A stretch of DNA of 64,000 nt from assembly GCA_963920665.1 (NCBI GenBank), contig OY987271.1, positions 19,347,350 to 19,411,349 on the forward strand, written 5' to 3'. This document shows, in pieces, positions 46,880 through 58,884 of the stretch. Every line of letters starts with the position of its first letter. Position 1 is the stretch's first letter. A program made the translations under genes and the position numbers. This DNA comes from Straminergon stramineum. Its lineage: Eukaryota > Streptophyta > Bryopsida > Hypnales > Calliergonaceae. The notes beneath the pieces are model-generated. The model saw only the letters and a list, made by a program, of their open reading frames with translations, was not told the DNA's origin and ran no database searches.

Positions 46880-47245
46880 TTAAGGGCTTCTCCTACAAAC
46901 AAAAATAAGTACAATGCTAGGGGGGCAACTTTGCCAAACTCCCCTCAACACTGGAAAAGGTGTAGAATCGATATTGTTGATGCATACTGAAGTTTCAACG
47001 TTGTCAAACATGAGTTTAACAAGGCAGATAAAAGTTGGTGGAATCCCCAAAGTCTCCAAAATTTTGAATATAAAGGGGAGGTGAATTGTGTCATAGACTT
47101 TCTTAGAATCCAATTTCAATAGGATTGCTTCTTGTCTAGATTCCTTAGCCCATAAAATTGATGCATGAAGTAAAAAGACATTATCAAGGATGTACCTATA
47201 TAGAATAAACATTGTTTGGTTAAAGCTAATGACTTTTGCTAGCAA
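46880..47245 (-). pseudogene. LINE reverse transcriptase, palm region
   Basis: A 121-codon open segment with the RT order RYILDNVFLLHA, AKESRQEAILLKLDSKKVYD, ILETLGIPPTFICLVKLMF and SVCINNIDSTPFPVLRGVWQ. KLDxxKxYD holds the first catalytic aspartate. The frame is then lost, and the second catalytic block FADDVNF lies in a shifted frame at about 46776-46797. It is part of the broken LINE. Confidence 0.85.
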
Positions 47246-47434
47246 TGGTTGTAGTTGCCCCTAGAGAGCTTTGGCCAAAATTTTTTAGGCTACATTGAGG
47301 AGGTTGATTAGTCTCCAATTGCCAATTTCTTCCTTGGGCCCACCTTTGAAAATTAAAGCAATGGTGCCTTTATTCATTCCTATTGGAAGGGAGCTAGGTG
47401 TGGCAAATTGCTTGATGAATCATAGCCATGAAAA

Positions 47435-47829
47435 TTAATCAACACCGATCATGTACCAATACTTTTGATAGAACTTTGTTATGAGTCCATTGAGGCCTAG
47501 ACTTTTGTCCGAAGTCATTTCGTCTAGAGTCTGTTTCAATTCAAGCTCTATGATGGGTTGAGATAAAGAGAATTTTGTCTCTAGGGGGACATCATCTAGT
47601 AAGAGACCAATGAGCTCATCCATCGTTGTTGTCTTATCCAAAGACTCTGGCTCCACTGAGTATAAGTTATTATGGAATTTTGAGCAAATTTGGTGCATAC
47701 CTTCATGGTCTTTGACAATTTGTCCTTACACATTTTGAAATTTGAAGGCCAATGATGGCAGTCAAACCAAGCTTCTTTCAAATCATCTTGAAGAACTCGG
47801 AAGATACTAGATCTCCCTAAAGCTTCCAT
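47435..47829 (-). pseudogene. LINE reverse transcriptase, N-terminal region
   Basis: Two overlapping frames give the linker and the start of the RT domain, including ELKQTLDEMTSDKSLGLNG followed by LITKFYQKYW. This is the block that precedes the RT palm in plant LINEs (usually S-P-G-x-D-G). The change of proline to leucine and the frameshift near 47690 show decay. Confidence 0.75.
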
Positions 47830-48392
47830 TTGATTCTGGATCTAACTTGTTGACCAATGACCCTTTTTGTTTTGATATCCTGAAGCTGGACTCTTGCTGC
47901 GCCATATTGTCGTTGGCAATTGAGATTACTTGGATTCCCTTGAAGGTCTATGGCTACTAAAGATCATTTTCTCTCGTTGTGTCCTCCTCAACGTAGAAGT
48001 CTACAACTTGGCAGAGACAAAAACCTCGATATGCTCTAGAGACTAATTTGAGTTTTGTAAAGAATGGAGTTGGAGGAAGGGAGTTGTACTAGGCACACTC
48101 AATAACATATTTGGCTATGTCAAGCCATTGACCATTCATTTTCCAACATGTAGGTAGAGTAGGGGAGTTGTAGAATTCAATATTGGTTGTCATTTGTTAG
48201 TAATCCAACCAAGCATTGTTGCTATGAATTGTAAAGTCAATGAGCTTGTGGTTCGATGCACTTGCACTGTTCTTGAAGAGATACACTCGGTCTAATTGAG
48301 GCAAAATGAGGTGCCCATCCCCTCTAAAGTTATCCCATGAGAATGGGGTGCTACTTGTTGATCACAGATTGTCGTCGACATTAAAGTGATGT

Positions 48393-49341
48393 TTAACCTC
48401 TAAAGGACCAAAAGGTGTTTTTTGGCAACATAGCAATTTCGGGCAACTCACTATGGGTGGAATTTTTTTTTTCTTTGAAATTTTCACACAACATGTGCCC
48501 AAGGAGTAGCTTTAAGACCCAACAATTTTCATAACTTTTGAATACATGGTTAAAAAGTTATTGTATGATATGTTGTTTTCATTGCTCGGCAGGTAGCTTA
48601 GGCAGCAAAAAGAACTTCCTTAAAAATTACTTTTTTTAAAAATAAAAATTTGAAATTGATTTTCCTGATTTATATATACATGGAAAGCTTTGAATCATTC
48701 CATTTTGATATATGAGATGAGAGTTATGAAGAGTTTTAGTTGTGGGTAGTTTGTGGGTAGTAGTGGAATCTCTACTCTAAAATAAACTTTGAAGACCTTT
48801 ATTTCACTCAATTTTTAATATTTTTGGAAAAAAATAAAAACTTGAAGTTTAGATTGTTTATTACAACAATTTCACCATTGGGATTGGCATTTTTCAATTT
48901 CATAAATAAATTATTAACAATTTAGTATTTTGAATCATTCTCTACTTCTTTCAATTTACTATTTTTTTCCTATATGTTGTACAATTCCAAATGATCTAAA
49001 ATTTTTCAAGCATGTAGCCAACATGACTTGAAGAATGAATCCAAAGAGTTACAACCATTTTGGACATTTTTTCATAATGATTTGACCTTGTGGAGTGCAT
49101 CTGCCCGGATTTTTGCAGGGCCAAAAAATGGCTTTTTGCCACTTCAAATGCTAATATCTTGCAATCCAAATGGTGGAAATTTCTGAAATTTTTTCTACAT
49201 CTTCCCAAACCAGATTAATACAAGATCCTATGGTTACATTTTTCCAAAAATGTATTTGCTCTAAAATTTGGTACTTGTACTAGAGATGACAGTTTTGGAG
49301 CGTTTTTGGTGAAAACATAGTCAAATACCTTTAGGGGTTAA
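48393..49341 (+). mobile_element. TTAA-superfamily element, class C, inserted in the LINE
   Basis: The ends TTAACCTCTAAAGGACCAAA and ATACCTTTAGGGGTTAA are inverted. TTAA is present at both borders. It splits the LINE ORF2. Removing the 945 bp and leaving one TTAA rejoins the LINE text in the same reading frame (minus strand ...SN-FK-HHFNVDD...). Length 949 bp, no coding frame of its own; the 70-codon minus frame is not a gene. Confidence 0.9.
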
Positions 49342-49379
49342 AGTTGGAGAAGATGACACATTCTAAAGCAAGGAGTAAT

Positions 49380-49885
49380 CGTCCATAGGGACTGGTCTTG
49401 TCCTGTCAAGATTCGATGATATTGAAATTGCTTGCAAGAATCCACCTACATCCAGACGATAATTCCCAAATCATAGCTTCCTACAAGTGGCACTGTGAGT
49501 GTGAATCATTAGGTGCATAAATGTTAACTACTTCCACCTTGCCTCCTAGGAACTCTTTTAACACTACCCATTGAGTTCTATTTTCTAAGATGGTGTCTGA
49601 GTTGGTGACCATATGTGCAAACTTCTAGGCCAATAACATGAGGATACCACCTCTACCCACACCAAAGCCTGCAGGGTCATTATAGTAGCTGATGCTAGCT
49701 GCAGCAGTCTAGGTTAAAGCTTGGGGCTAGACAAGTTCACTAATATTATTGGCTTCATAGTTTTAGAGCTTATGTTCCTCGATGAGGATGATATCTAGAT
49801 GAGGAAGGGATTGAATGTAGTACCATAATAAAGAAATTGAAGACTTGTCATTAAGTCCTTGCACATTAAATGATAGGAGTCGTAT
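49380..49885 (-). pseudogene. LINE endonuclease domain fragment
   Basis: Minus-strand reading gives LLSFNVQGLNDKSSIS near 49875-49830, then IILIEEHKL, YYNDPAGFGVGRGGILML near 49690-49630 and VVNIYAPNDSHS near 49540-49500. This is the order and spacing of the N-terminal half of plant LINE endonucleases (Asn and Glu of the first two blocks are present). The frame is broken by stops. It continues on the far side of the TTAA element. Confidence 0.75.
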
Positions 49886-50508
49886 AATCATTGATGATGA
49901 ATGGTGGTTGAGAATTTGTTTGTGGTGTCTTCTACACTTTTGTGATTAGTTCCAAACGTGTAACCTCAATTGTCAAATCCATCTTGAGTTGGAATAATGG
50001 ATGGAGTTGACGAAGAAGAAGTGAGGGCGCATGCCACAGCTCTTGTGCTCCAAACTGATTGCGTGAATTCTGTTGGTGGAGGAGATGGAGTAGGGTTGAG
50101 TACCTATGATGGAACATGCATGCTTTTCAATTGTGACTCTAAACTAGTTCAGCTTCTATTAGTAGTGAGTCGTTGAATGGCTTTTTAGGCTCTTTCATTA
50201 TCACGAGCTTTGGATCAGCTCCCTTGGGATGAGGGGTGATGAGAGACTTGAATTAAGGGGAGTGACTATGAGCCTTCGCTATAAGAAGATTGGCCAAATG
50301 AGATGGATTGTGGCTATAAGGAAATTGGATGAGTTGATCTAGGGCTCATAATCCCTTGTTGAATTGGAGAAACTACTTGCTTTGAGCATCTTTGAAGGCC
50401 TCTTCTTCATATTGGGATGGACCAAATTCTTCCTTGATGGGTTGGGCTTGCTCATGCTCATCTGTGAAGGCGAATTGCATACCTAGATTAGTGTCAATGC
50501 CTAGCAAA

Positions 50509-52434
50509 CACTAGTAGAATCCAATGATTTTTTAGACATTAGAATAAAACAAACATGTTTTGAAAAACAGGATCTCAAAGATGGGATTGCAACCATGGGA
50601 GGCAAAATTGAATTGGATGTTTTAGAAAACGTTTGGATGTCAAATGAAGAACAAGTTCATGCCCTTTGAAACAGGGATGTTTTGACAGACGTCCACAAAA
50701 ACATAGGCTTGTTTTTTATGATGTCTACAAAAACATGGATTTGCCACATTAGCCTGGCCTTTCATTTTGACTGCGGGTAAGTTATTGGAATTTACTGTTG
50801 AGTGAAGTAAAATTCTAACCACATGTGGAAAAACTAGAAGATGGGTAGCTCTTTGTGAATTTGGCATCCTTTTAAAAAAGTATTGCATGGATGGATGCTA
50901 AAGCTTTGCTTTGACAAAAAAAATTCTGAAATTTCAATATAGTATTAATTGCATTAAAAAGTTGTAAATTATGAGTGTAATGCATTTTATCATGTCTAAT
51001 TTCTAGAAATATGTGTTTCCATTGTATCTTATATAAGGACATTGTATTCACTTTCTTGTCCTATTTTGAAGATTTATTTCCCAACTATGTTTGGAATTGA
51101 ATTCATTTTTCATTGTAGGTTTTTTTTCTCTTAGTTTTCAGAAATAGAAAGAAATATAGTGAATATGGCTATGAATTTGCATCTGGCTTCATTGTATTAA
51201 CAAGTCCTAAAAAATTAGTCTCATGTATTTTACATTATCTAATTTCCATAAATATGTCTTTTTTAGTATATGTATATTTTAGAATTGAACATAAATTGTT
51301 CTCAATTTTCAAAGATCATTTTTCCAACAATGTATGAAATTCAATCCGTCCTACTCTCGTTGAAGTTCTTGTATTTACCTTCTTGTAAACAACAAGACAT
51401 ATAGGATTTTTGAGAAATGTTTTTGTTTTTTGTTGTAGTTTATATCGAAGTAATTCCATTCCTCCTTGACATGGCATCCAAGAAGGATGACATGGCATGT
51501 CACATCAACACACTTTGACACCATTTGAAAATTTGAACAATATTTTTATAGACATCAATTGAGACATCAACTAAGACATCAACTCAAACATCAACTTAAA
51601 TGTCCAAATGCTTTGTACAATATCAACTAAGACGTCAATTGAGACGTCTAGATGTTTTTTGTGACGTCAACTTCAACAACTTTGTGTAATTAAAAAAATT
51701 CAAATATCCCATATCGTTTGTCTTCTCTCCTGCCACCCACTTATATAAATAGCTTGTTCTTTTGTATTAGTATACTTACAATAAATGGCTTTTCATTGCT
51801 ACATAAATACCAAATATGATGTATTGTGTATGGTGTACAATGCATGGCATATTGTGTATAATTTATAATGTATGGCATATTGTATATTGTGTATAATTTA
51901 CAATGTATTGTGTATGGCCTAATTTGTATGGTGTACTGAGTATGGTGTAAGTCAAAGTTGATGTCATCAAATGTTTCAAAACATGTCTTTGATGTCAAAT
52001 CTTATATCTCAAAAAACATCTTGATGTCCAAGTTGATGTTACTAAAAACAATATCAAAATTCTTCTTGACGTCTAAGATGACGTTGTTCAAAACATTATT
52101 AATTTTCTTAGACATCATGACACTAGGTGTTACATCAGCTGCCACATCATCTCTGGGTTCGGTGAAAAAAATCCCATGTGGCATTGCCCGCCCACATGAC
52201 ATTTATGTGGAGGTGACGTGGCTACCATATGGTGCACTTTTGGCCCCTTTTTTTACCATGTTTTTTGTGATATTCCTCCAAAAACAAGGCATGTTTTTCC
52301 AAATTTCAATGTATTTTTGCCATGTCAATCTTGACAAATTTTTCTAGACATTCATAATAGACATGCTTCATGTTTGATTAAACATTTGGCCACGTTTGTG
52401 GACTTGTCAAATAAAATGCGGGATCCTTCTAGTG
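50509..52434. mobile_element. Non-autonomous CACTA transposon in the LINE ORF1
   Basis: The left end CACTAGTAGAATCC is mirrored by the right end GGATCCTTCTAGTG. Flanking triplets are AAA and AAT, a 3-bp target duplication with one mismatch. The 1.93-kb interior contains repeated ACATCAA and GACGTCAA motifs (51540-51680) and a TATTGTGTATAATTTA array (51820-51930). It resembles the smaller CACTA element at 39679 in layout. No transposase was recognised; the 129-codon plus-strand frame at 51958-52347 reads through the repeat motifs and is not called as a gene. Confidence 0.8.
51820..51945. repeat. Short tandem array of TATTGTGTAT-type units
   Basis: Irregular repetition of GTATTGTGTATGG and TATAATTTA(C/T)AATGTA units inside the CACTA element. 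Such subterminal or internal arrays are common in CACTA elements. It explains the tyrosine- and isoleucine-rich minus-strand open frame. Confidence 0.65.
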
Positions 52435-52808
52435 AATGCAAAGATAATACTAGTTGGCTCTAATGGGTCAAGGCTAGGAAGATGTAGATTGATGATGGAC
52501 AGGTCTATCAATGGCATGCTTGAGTCTTCAGACATTGCCCCTATCCATAGCCTACCACTCTCTTGCTCGATGCCAATGGTTGGGGGTAGGATATGATTCT
52601 CCATATGTAGAAAAGAGTCGCCTTCTATTGCTTCAACTTGTGCAATTTGATTCAACTTATGTTCTTCCGCAAGGTGAGTCATATAGTGTTCAATCTCTAC
52701 CTTAAGCTCCATATCAACATCTTCCTCATAGATAGGGTTATTCGTAACGTCCAATATATGGATCGGATTGTCTAAAGGAGCTAAAAGAGGGGCTAGGGGA
52801 AGGTTCAA
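52435..52808 (-). pseudogene. LINE ORF1 C-terminal fragment
   Basis: An open segment reading LPLAPLLAPLDNPIHILDV to LPSLDPLEPTSIIFAF before it runs into the CACTA element. The continuation on the other side (50508 down to about 50380) reads GIDTNLGMQFAFTDEHEQ, one frame off. It is acidic and proline-rich, as expected for the variable tail of LINE ORF1. Confidence 0.6.
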
Positions 52809-53182
52809 AATCTCGATGGAATTTTTTGAAGAGAAAATAGGTTGAGGGAGCTGTGAAGGAGGGATCGATACCTAAAAGAGATACAATGAATAAATAAAGG
52901 TGCCATGGATATCATGGAGGTTGGATAGTGATTTTTATCTAATGGTAATGATTTCTATTGTCGAGGTATCTCTAGGATACGCAATCTCCATTGCCATTAG
53001 GCCAAATGAGCAAGGAGTTTCCACAACATGTTGTGACATTTTTAACCTACTACTCCGTGATTTGGATGGTTTCGGTCGTGACTTGTGATTTTGACAAACT
53101 ATCAATGTAAAACCATCATCATCAGGTGGGAAAGTGGGGTGGGGTGTAGAGATAAAGAACTAGCTTTTTTGTCTCCGAGGGA

Positions 53183-53650
53183 TCAATTAGATCGATCATG
53201 TTGGTGATGGTACCAAGGGTGAGAAAGATGTCCCTTGGATTGGTTGGATGTTGCCCTATGTGGTTGAAGATTCAATGGAGGGAAGAAGATACAGTTGGGG
53301 TAGGCAAATTTTTCATGAAGCAAGCTTAGGCAAAGGCGACATGAGGTGTCGAGAACCTCGTATTCCACATTGATCTCAAAGAATTGTCCCGCCACATTGG
53401 CAACAAAAAGTTTCAAAAAAGAACCTTTAGCAAGGTCGACAATGATGCGAAATCTTGGGTCGACCTTAGTTAACATGCTGTTGTCCTATTCAAGAATGGT
53501 CTCCATGATGTTGGCTAGATTCTTGGCTTCATGTTGATGGAATTCTAGGGGGAGATTCTTGAGATTGTTCCAACAGGGAACACCAAGATCAAAAGGTTGG
53601 CTAGGATTGAAGACTAGAATTTAGTGTTGGAAAATGGTCATACCAACTTT
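53183..53650 (-). pseudogene. LINE ORF1 DUF4283-like and cysteine-motif region
   Basis: The minus strand gives NPSQPFDLGVPCWNNLKNLP, then an in-frame stop, then KVDPRFRIIVDLAKGSFLKL, AGQFFEINVEYEVLDTSCRL and CLSLLHEKFAYPN. Plant LINE ORF1 proteins have this DUF4283 segment followed by a zinc-knuckle-like cysteine cluster. The stop at about 53485 and decayed surroundings mark it as inactive. Confidence 0.7.
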
Positions 53651-53980
53651 AAGACAGTAGGGTGACAGGGGGTTAAAGCTTGGTGAACTATTTCTATTGA
53701 ATTGAGTTTGAGGAAGTGGAATCCACCACCTATGTCTCAATGTAAAACCACTATGGCATTGATTATGCTCTCAATTTCTCGAATGCAGATCTCATAATTT
53801 GTTGGAAGAGGAAGATCAACTACAAACATGACTATAAGACATTTTGCTTGAGGTAGGTTGTTTCTCTCCTAAGTGCCACCATGTCTAGGGAGGATGCAAG
53901 AACTTCAACGCACTCTCATACAAAAACACCGTTAGGGTTATAGTGGGGTCCTGCAATGGGATTGGCTTCTAGTTATTCCT

Positions 53981-54703
53981 TTCAATCTCCCAAGTGATAC
54001 ACCTGTGACGCTGCCGCTAGATTCATTGTTGTGACACAACGACAATTGCTTGAGACAGTCTCTAGTAGATCTATTGACACAGATCTGGTGTTGCACTATA
54101 AAGTGTCAACATAGTTTGCCATTGGCATTTCTATACGATGAGGTTAGACGAAAACAAGTTTGAGAAACTAAGTTCGGATAATGAGGCTTCTAAGCTTGAG
54201 ATCATCAACCACATGACACATGTTGACACATGATGCAAATGTAGTTAATTCAACAAACTAAGGGTCTACAGAAAGTATATCTCTGTGAGCATTCAGCACA
54301 AAGTTGTGTGGCAATAGCTCCACCCAACTCTTGCTCTCACCTTCTATTCGACCCTTCAAAACTTTTGCATTACCTTCAACATTTCCACTTACACTTTTAA
54401 ACCTTAGATATTGATGGCACAAGGTCAATCACTAAATGAGAGTGTAGAAGAATCTAGTGTCAATTTTTGGTACACCTACAAATATTACTTTAAAAATTCA
54501 GAATTTATTCATATGGGGTTTAGATAATGCATTCTAAAGTGTGTTGGAATGTTCTTATACTTGCCAATAAGATCCAATAAATATAATTTATGCTTTATAA
54601 TACTAAGTATACTTAGTTGCAAATAGTATTGATTATAGGTGAAATTATCTCATTGTTGAAATTGAAGGTGTCCATCTCCACACTCAACTTGCTTGTGCAT
54701 TTC
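53981..54703. other. Spacer between LINE and class E element, nothing recognised
   Basis: The first part may still be LINE 5' sequence; I found no clear domain or end. The rest is AT-rich and without paired repeats. Confidence 0.35.
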
Positions 54704-55355
54704 TTAACCCCTAAATGCCCAAGGCACCAAAATTTGGTGTTTGCAAAACTTTGAAGTTAAATAAAACCTAACCAAGTTGCTATTATTCGTTGTTTGTATT
54801 TTTTTAAACTTCTTTTTGAAGTCTAAGCATCAAAAATCCAATCTTGAAAATGATTGATTATGATTTTTCTATTCAAGATTTTGTGCAAGGGTGTCCATTG
54901 CAATCTTGACTTTCCATAGTGTTAAGGGCTCTTGGAAATGAGCCACAAATACACTAGATCTTGGAGGAAAAAACGCATTAGAAATTCATTTATAAAAAAT
55001 TTGTAGAATAGATTTTGAAAAACCATAAATTGATTGGGGTTATGGATGTTAGGCCCTTTAAACACATATTTTTTTGGTGACCAATTTTTTAGATTTGACA
55101 TGTGAAAAGAGCATCAAAAGATAGTAAGTCACTTTTGTAGTTTTAACATCCTCATGATCAAACATTATAATCTTTCAATCCATAAGTGATATTGTTGTAT
55201 TATCTTTTCCTGAGTGATCTCTAACATATCTAGTTTGAATTTGTATGGTTACATTCCAAAAAAATTGATAAAGTTTATCAAAATGTTGGCTTTTTTATTG
55301 AATTTAGAGCAAATTCCTAGAAGCTCAAAAAAGGCCTTGGGCATTTAGGAGTCAA
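54704..55355 (-). mobile_element. TTAA-superfamily element, class E, copy 2
   Basis: The ends TTAACCCCTAAATGCCCAAG and CTTGGGCATTTAGGAGTCAA form a 20-bp inverted pair with one or two changes. The body is the reverse of 27153-27800. Length 652 bp, non-coding. It lies about 290 bp beyond the GH3 stop codon, so the gene's transcript end may fall close to or inside it. Confidence 0.85.
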
Positions 55356-55644
55356 TTGAGGAAACAAGTTTGCTTACTCATACAGATGAAAATGAATTCA
55401 TTTGAATTGATGCAATGACAAACCATAGCCAAATTTGTCCAAGGGGATCAATGAGAAAAGAACCATTAAGTAGAACTACTGAAACTGAATATTTTTAATA
55501 CTACATAGTACAAGGACCTATTACCATTGCCATCCCCTATCCCCACACCATGCCTATTTCCTCACCTTGCATACTTGCCCACACATCTTTCAAGATTTAG
55601 TGATGGCAATTGTCATCCCAACTCCCAAGGGAAAGAGATTGTAT

Positions 55645-58451
55645 TCATTGTACCAACATGAGTGCTGATGGCGATGCATCTGGTGTAATGGTGCTAACTA
55701 ATGATGCAGTGACTCCTTTGTTTAAAATGTCTAGTGCTTGTGGATGGTTCACACATCGAGGCGGTTTATATTGAGACGGTGATGAGCCTCTTGCCACGGC
55801 TGAGTTCATCACCATGTCGAATGTGCCCTCCTTCACAATGTCTAGCTTCAGAGGGGCAATTTGGCTACCGCTTCGCCATCTCCGGTAAACACTATTGAAG
55901 CTTCGGTCCAATGTGTTTGCGCATTCTTGGAGCACGTTGTGGTCTAAATTGCTGTCATAGTAGGATGATTTAGTGAGATTTCAATAGCAAGAAAGATCAA
56001 CATGCCTACAGGGATTGAAAGAGTAGAACTAATCGATGTTTTTTGCAATTTGGGTAGTCCTTAACAACTGTCACAAATTCATTACCAAAATTTTAGTGAC
56101 AAGAAAGCTTAGAATGCAATCTAGAGAGCAATTCGAGATAGAAAGAGTCGAAAATAGGTCTGTAGATGTGATGAGATTACCTGGAATCTGTCATCTCCCA
56201 GAAGATGCGGTAGCGGCCTGGCAAGGAGGTGATATCGGCAGAGCTCGTGTAATCCGAAAGCTCCATGGCTGTTCCTTTCAGAAGCTCAGCGGCTTTGTTC
56301 ACCACGCTTTGCAGCTCTTCCTCGTCGGTTTTGTCGGAGTGCACACTGAGAATCACATTCTTGCGTCGCACGAACTCATACACTGGAGCGGTTTTGCGGA
56401 AGCTCTTCACTCGGATCACGTCGCCTAAGCGGTACCTGTACAAACCTGGAGCACCATTTTCAAACCTGGGTGAGGTGCGTTGTTATTGACTTCTTCGGGA
56501 ACAACCAAGTGCATTCAAAGCTTAAAGATTGTTAGGACTGATTGTTTACCAATGACATTTGTTACCACAATCTCGTAATCTTTGCCGATTTCGAGCTCAA
56601 AGGCTTCCAAAACCTTCATACTCTCCCTATCGTGTACTTCCAGTCCGTCATCATTCAGTGGAATGAACTCGTAATAGGCCGTCTCAGGCCACAAGGTATA
56701 GGTAATGTCCTCCGGAGCGCATTTCATGTTAGGGTTGAGACCGATGACGGAACACTCGCAGGCCGCATGGACAGGGGAAATGATGGAGAGATGACCTGAA
56801 AAGTGTTGCAAAGCAGGAGCATACTGAAGCATGCTCCCGGACAAGACACAAGCAACAAACTGGGCATTAGGAAAAAGTCGAGGGAGAATGCCCTCCCAAT
56901 CCTCCTTGGAGCATTCTTTCTCGATTGTGCTTGCAAGGTCTGGGTTAGGTTGTAGAGTCTTTTCCACTGCTACCCTCATTTCGGTCTCCGTGATCTTTTC
57001 GTTCAGAGTGCCCGTTCTGATGTCCTCCACAATCTCTGGCCATTGCTTTTGCAATAGACGAACTGCGGCAACGAGGCTGGCTGCAACAACATTTATTGAA
57101 GGACTGTCAAGTTTAACGAGGATGCCATCGATAGGCAGAATTCTGATTACGAAAACTCTCAGCGTAACTCCTTTTTATCACACTCTCTAGGATCACATTT
57201 GCGTATCTGTAGAGAATATTCGATGATGTGATCGGAAATTCTCTACATTTCATTCATGTTCTCAACTCACTGTGAAGAGAAGTAAAGAAGGTGCGACATA
57301 AAAATGAGAATGAATGTACAAACGCATACTCTGTCGGAGGATGATATTGCAGGAATAGATTAAACCTTGGTCCCAGATTTTTGATACAGCTTAATTGTTA
57401 TAAGAAATGATTAGATTGTACCTGCAAATGTGCCATAAACTTTGACGATTGCGGAAGCTTGAGCTAGCGTGCAAAGGAGGTGACAGTACATCCCCTGAGA
57501 AGTGTCGTTGCATAAAATGACCTCGTCCGGAACACAATACTCCTCATTAGGGTTCTTCACCCGATTTTGAAACCGTGGACCTCTGAAATAGTTTGTACTC
57601 ATCGCTCCTGCTTTGATTCCTGACGGTGTGTCCATCTGTTTCCCGGCAAAGGCAAGGCTAAGTGCCTTGCCATCCTTGTAATCTGGAAAATATCTGTTAC
57701 CCTCAGCACGAGTTAGAACTAACGCATTATTCTCCACTCAAACTAAACCACTGATTTCTTCCCAATACAATACACGTTACCTACTGCCAGGTATGTGTTT
57801 CTAGAAGCTCATCAAACAGAAGTCCAAATTTGTACCTGCGGTATAATGCCGCCGCATAGGCGTGTATAAACACATAATTCTCGAATGCTCTCGCTGTTGA
57901 TGGAATAAATTTTGGTTTCCCTGCTGTGGTTCCTGAGCTGCAATGCAAAGCAGAATTCATCAGATGTGGGAGAAGAAACACAAGGACATGGCCAGCCCAA
58001 AACCGAATTCAAGGAGAGAAAAAATGGACCTGAAATTGAAGTTGGAGATGGGGTCCGCAGTGAAGATGGCAGACTGATCTCCATTCACCAAGCGCATGAT
58101 ATCATCTTCCAAATCGCTGTAGCTCACAACGGGCAGGCACTTCCTGAAGCTCTCGACGTTCGTCCGTCCGTCCAGCCCGTGACGCCGCAGGTACTCCACG
58201 TCGCTCTGCACCTCCAGAATCTCTCTCAGTTTCGCGTGCTGGATGTACATCACATCCTCGGTCACCAGGTCCATGAAATCCTCAGTGTCAAAACCAGGTA
58301 CGCTAGGGTCAATCCCTCGCTTAGAAGGCATCACGAACGGGGTGCCATCCCGGTGCAGCTGGAGCAGCCCCGCAGTGTTCAAGCTAGGTTTAGTAGCAGA
58401 GGCATCGTCAAACACCTCAAGAATCCTTTTGTCGGTAACTATGGCTGCCAT
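55645..58451 (-). CDS. GH3: GH3 acyl-acid-amido synthetase, six exons
   Basis: GH3 enzymes adenylate a carboxylic acid hormone (indole-3-acetic acid, jasmonate or related acids) with ATP and join it to an amino acid in the cytosol. Exons in transcript order are 58451-58030, 57937-57836, 57693-57422, 57080-56550, 56445-56181 and 55951-55645. All five introns are GT-AG and short (92-341 bp). The joined frame gives 632 residues, against about 600 usual for the family. The nucleotide-binding signature SSGTTAGKPKF lies at 141-151, the CECSVIGLN block near 374-382, YTLWPETAYYEFIPL near 393-407 and YRYRLGDVIRV near 445-455. The C-terminal domain has EEELQSVV, APLKLDIVKEGTFD and QYKPPRC. The start codon context GGCCATGGC is strong. 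Exon 6 uses the acceptor GACAG at 55952; the nearby TTTAG would break the frame. Substrate (auxin versus jasmonate) cannot be settled by eye. Upstream of exon 1 I saw no TGTCTC or TGTCGG element. Confidence 0.93.
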
Positions 58452-58884
58452 GGCCGAAGGCCTCTATAAAACAGGCTCTGAAGAAGTGGCACCCTAGGAA
58501 ACTGAAACTGTCAAGTGCTAGCAGTGGCATCAACAAATTCACCAAAACAGGACCCTGCTACTGTGAGTAGCTAGAAGAAACTTGAAGAGCACTTTATCCG
58601 CACTTTGAAGGGCCTCTGCTGTTTGTCCTCATTGATGCGTGACCAATCTGGCTGGGCACGTTGCGCACCTTCCTGCCGATCAGATTATGCAGTTTCGCAT
58701 CAAACACTCACAGCTGAAATGGCATGCATTTGCCTGATCTTTGAAGCTGGAAGGAGGTCACGAAGTCTCACACTAAGGTCACTGCCTATCTCCGCTTTCC
58801 TAGCTACCGCCCTGGTGTGAAGAGGCAATAGACAGCTATCAGTTTAGACTTAACGAAAACTGGCATCGCATGAGAGTCTTGACT

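Larger units (their letters stand above)
46037..53980 (-). pseudogene. Decayed L1-type LINE retrotransposon, interrupted by two transposons
   Basis: On the minus strand the fragments appear in LINE order. The ORF1 DUF4283-like region (about 53650-53180) contains FNPSQPFDLGVPCWNNLKNL and VDPRFRIIVDLAKGSFLKL with a CRLC cysteine motif. The ORF1 C-terminal part lies at 52808-52435 and 50508-50380. An apurinic-type endonuclease (about 49885-49380) has LLSFNVQGLNDKSS and VVNIYAPNDS. The reverse transcriptase (about 47830-46500) has the KLDSKKVYD motif and FADD at 46783-46794. There are several stops and frameshifts, so it is inactive. Without the two inserts the length is about 5 kb, normal for a plant LINE. 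No poly(A) tail is seen at 46037, so the 3' end is probably truncated; the 5' limit is uncertain. Confidence 0.85.

Noticed and set aside
51958..52347. 129-codon frame as a CACTA transposase
   Set aside because: The sequence is built of repeated GATGTC/GACGTC motifs and lacks any transposase motif.
57912..58469. 185-codon plus-strand frame over the GH3 start
   Set aside because: It is the complement of GH3 exon 1 and an intron, and has no family resemblance.
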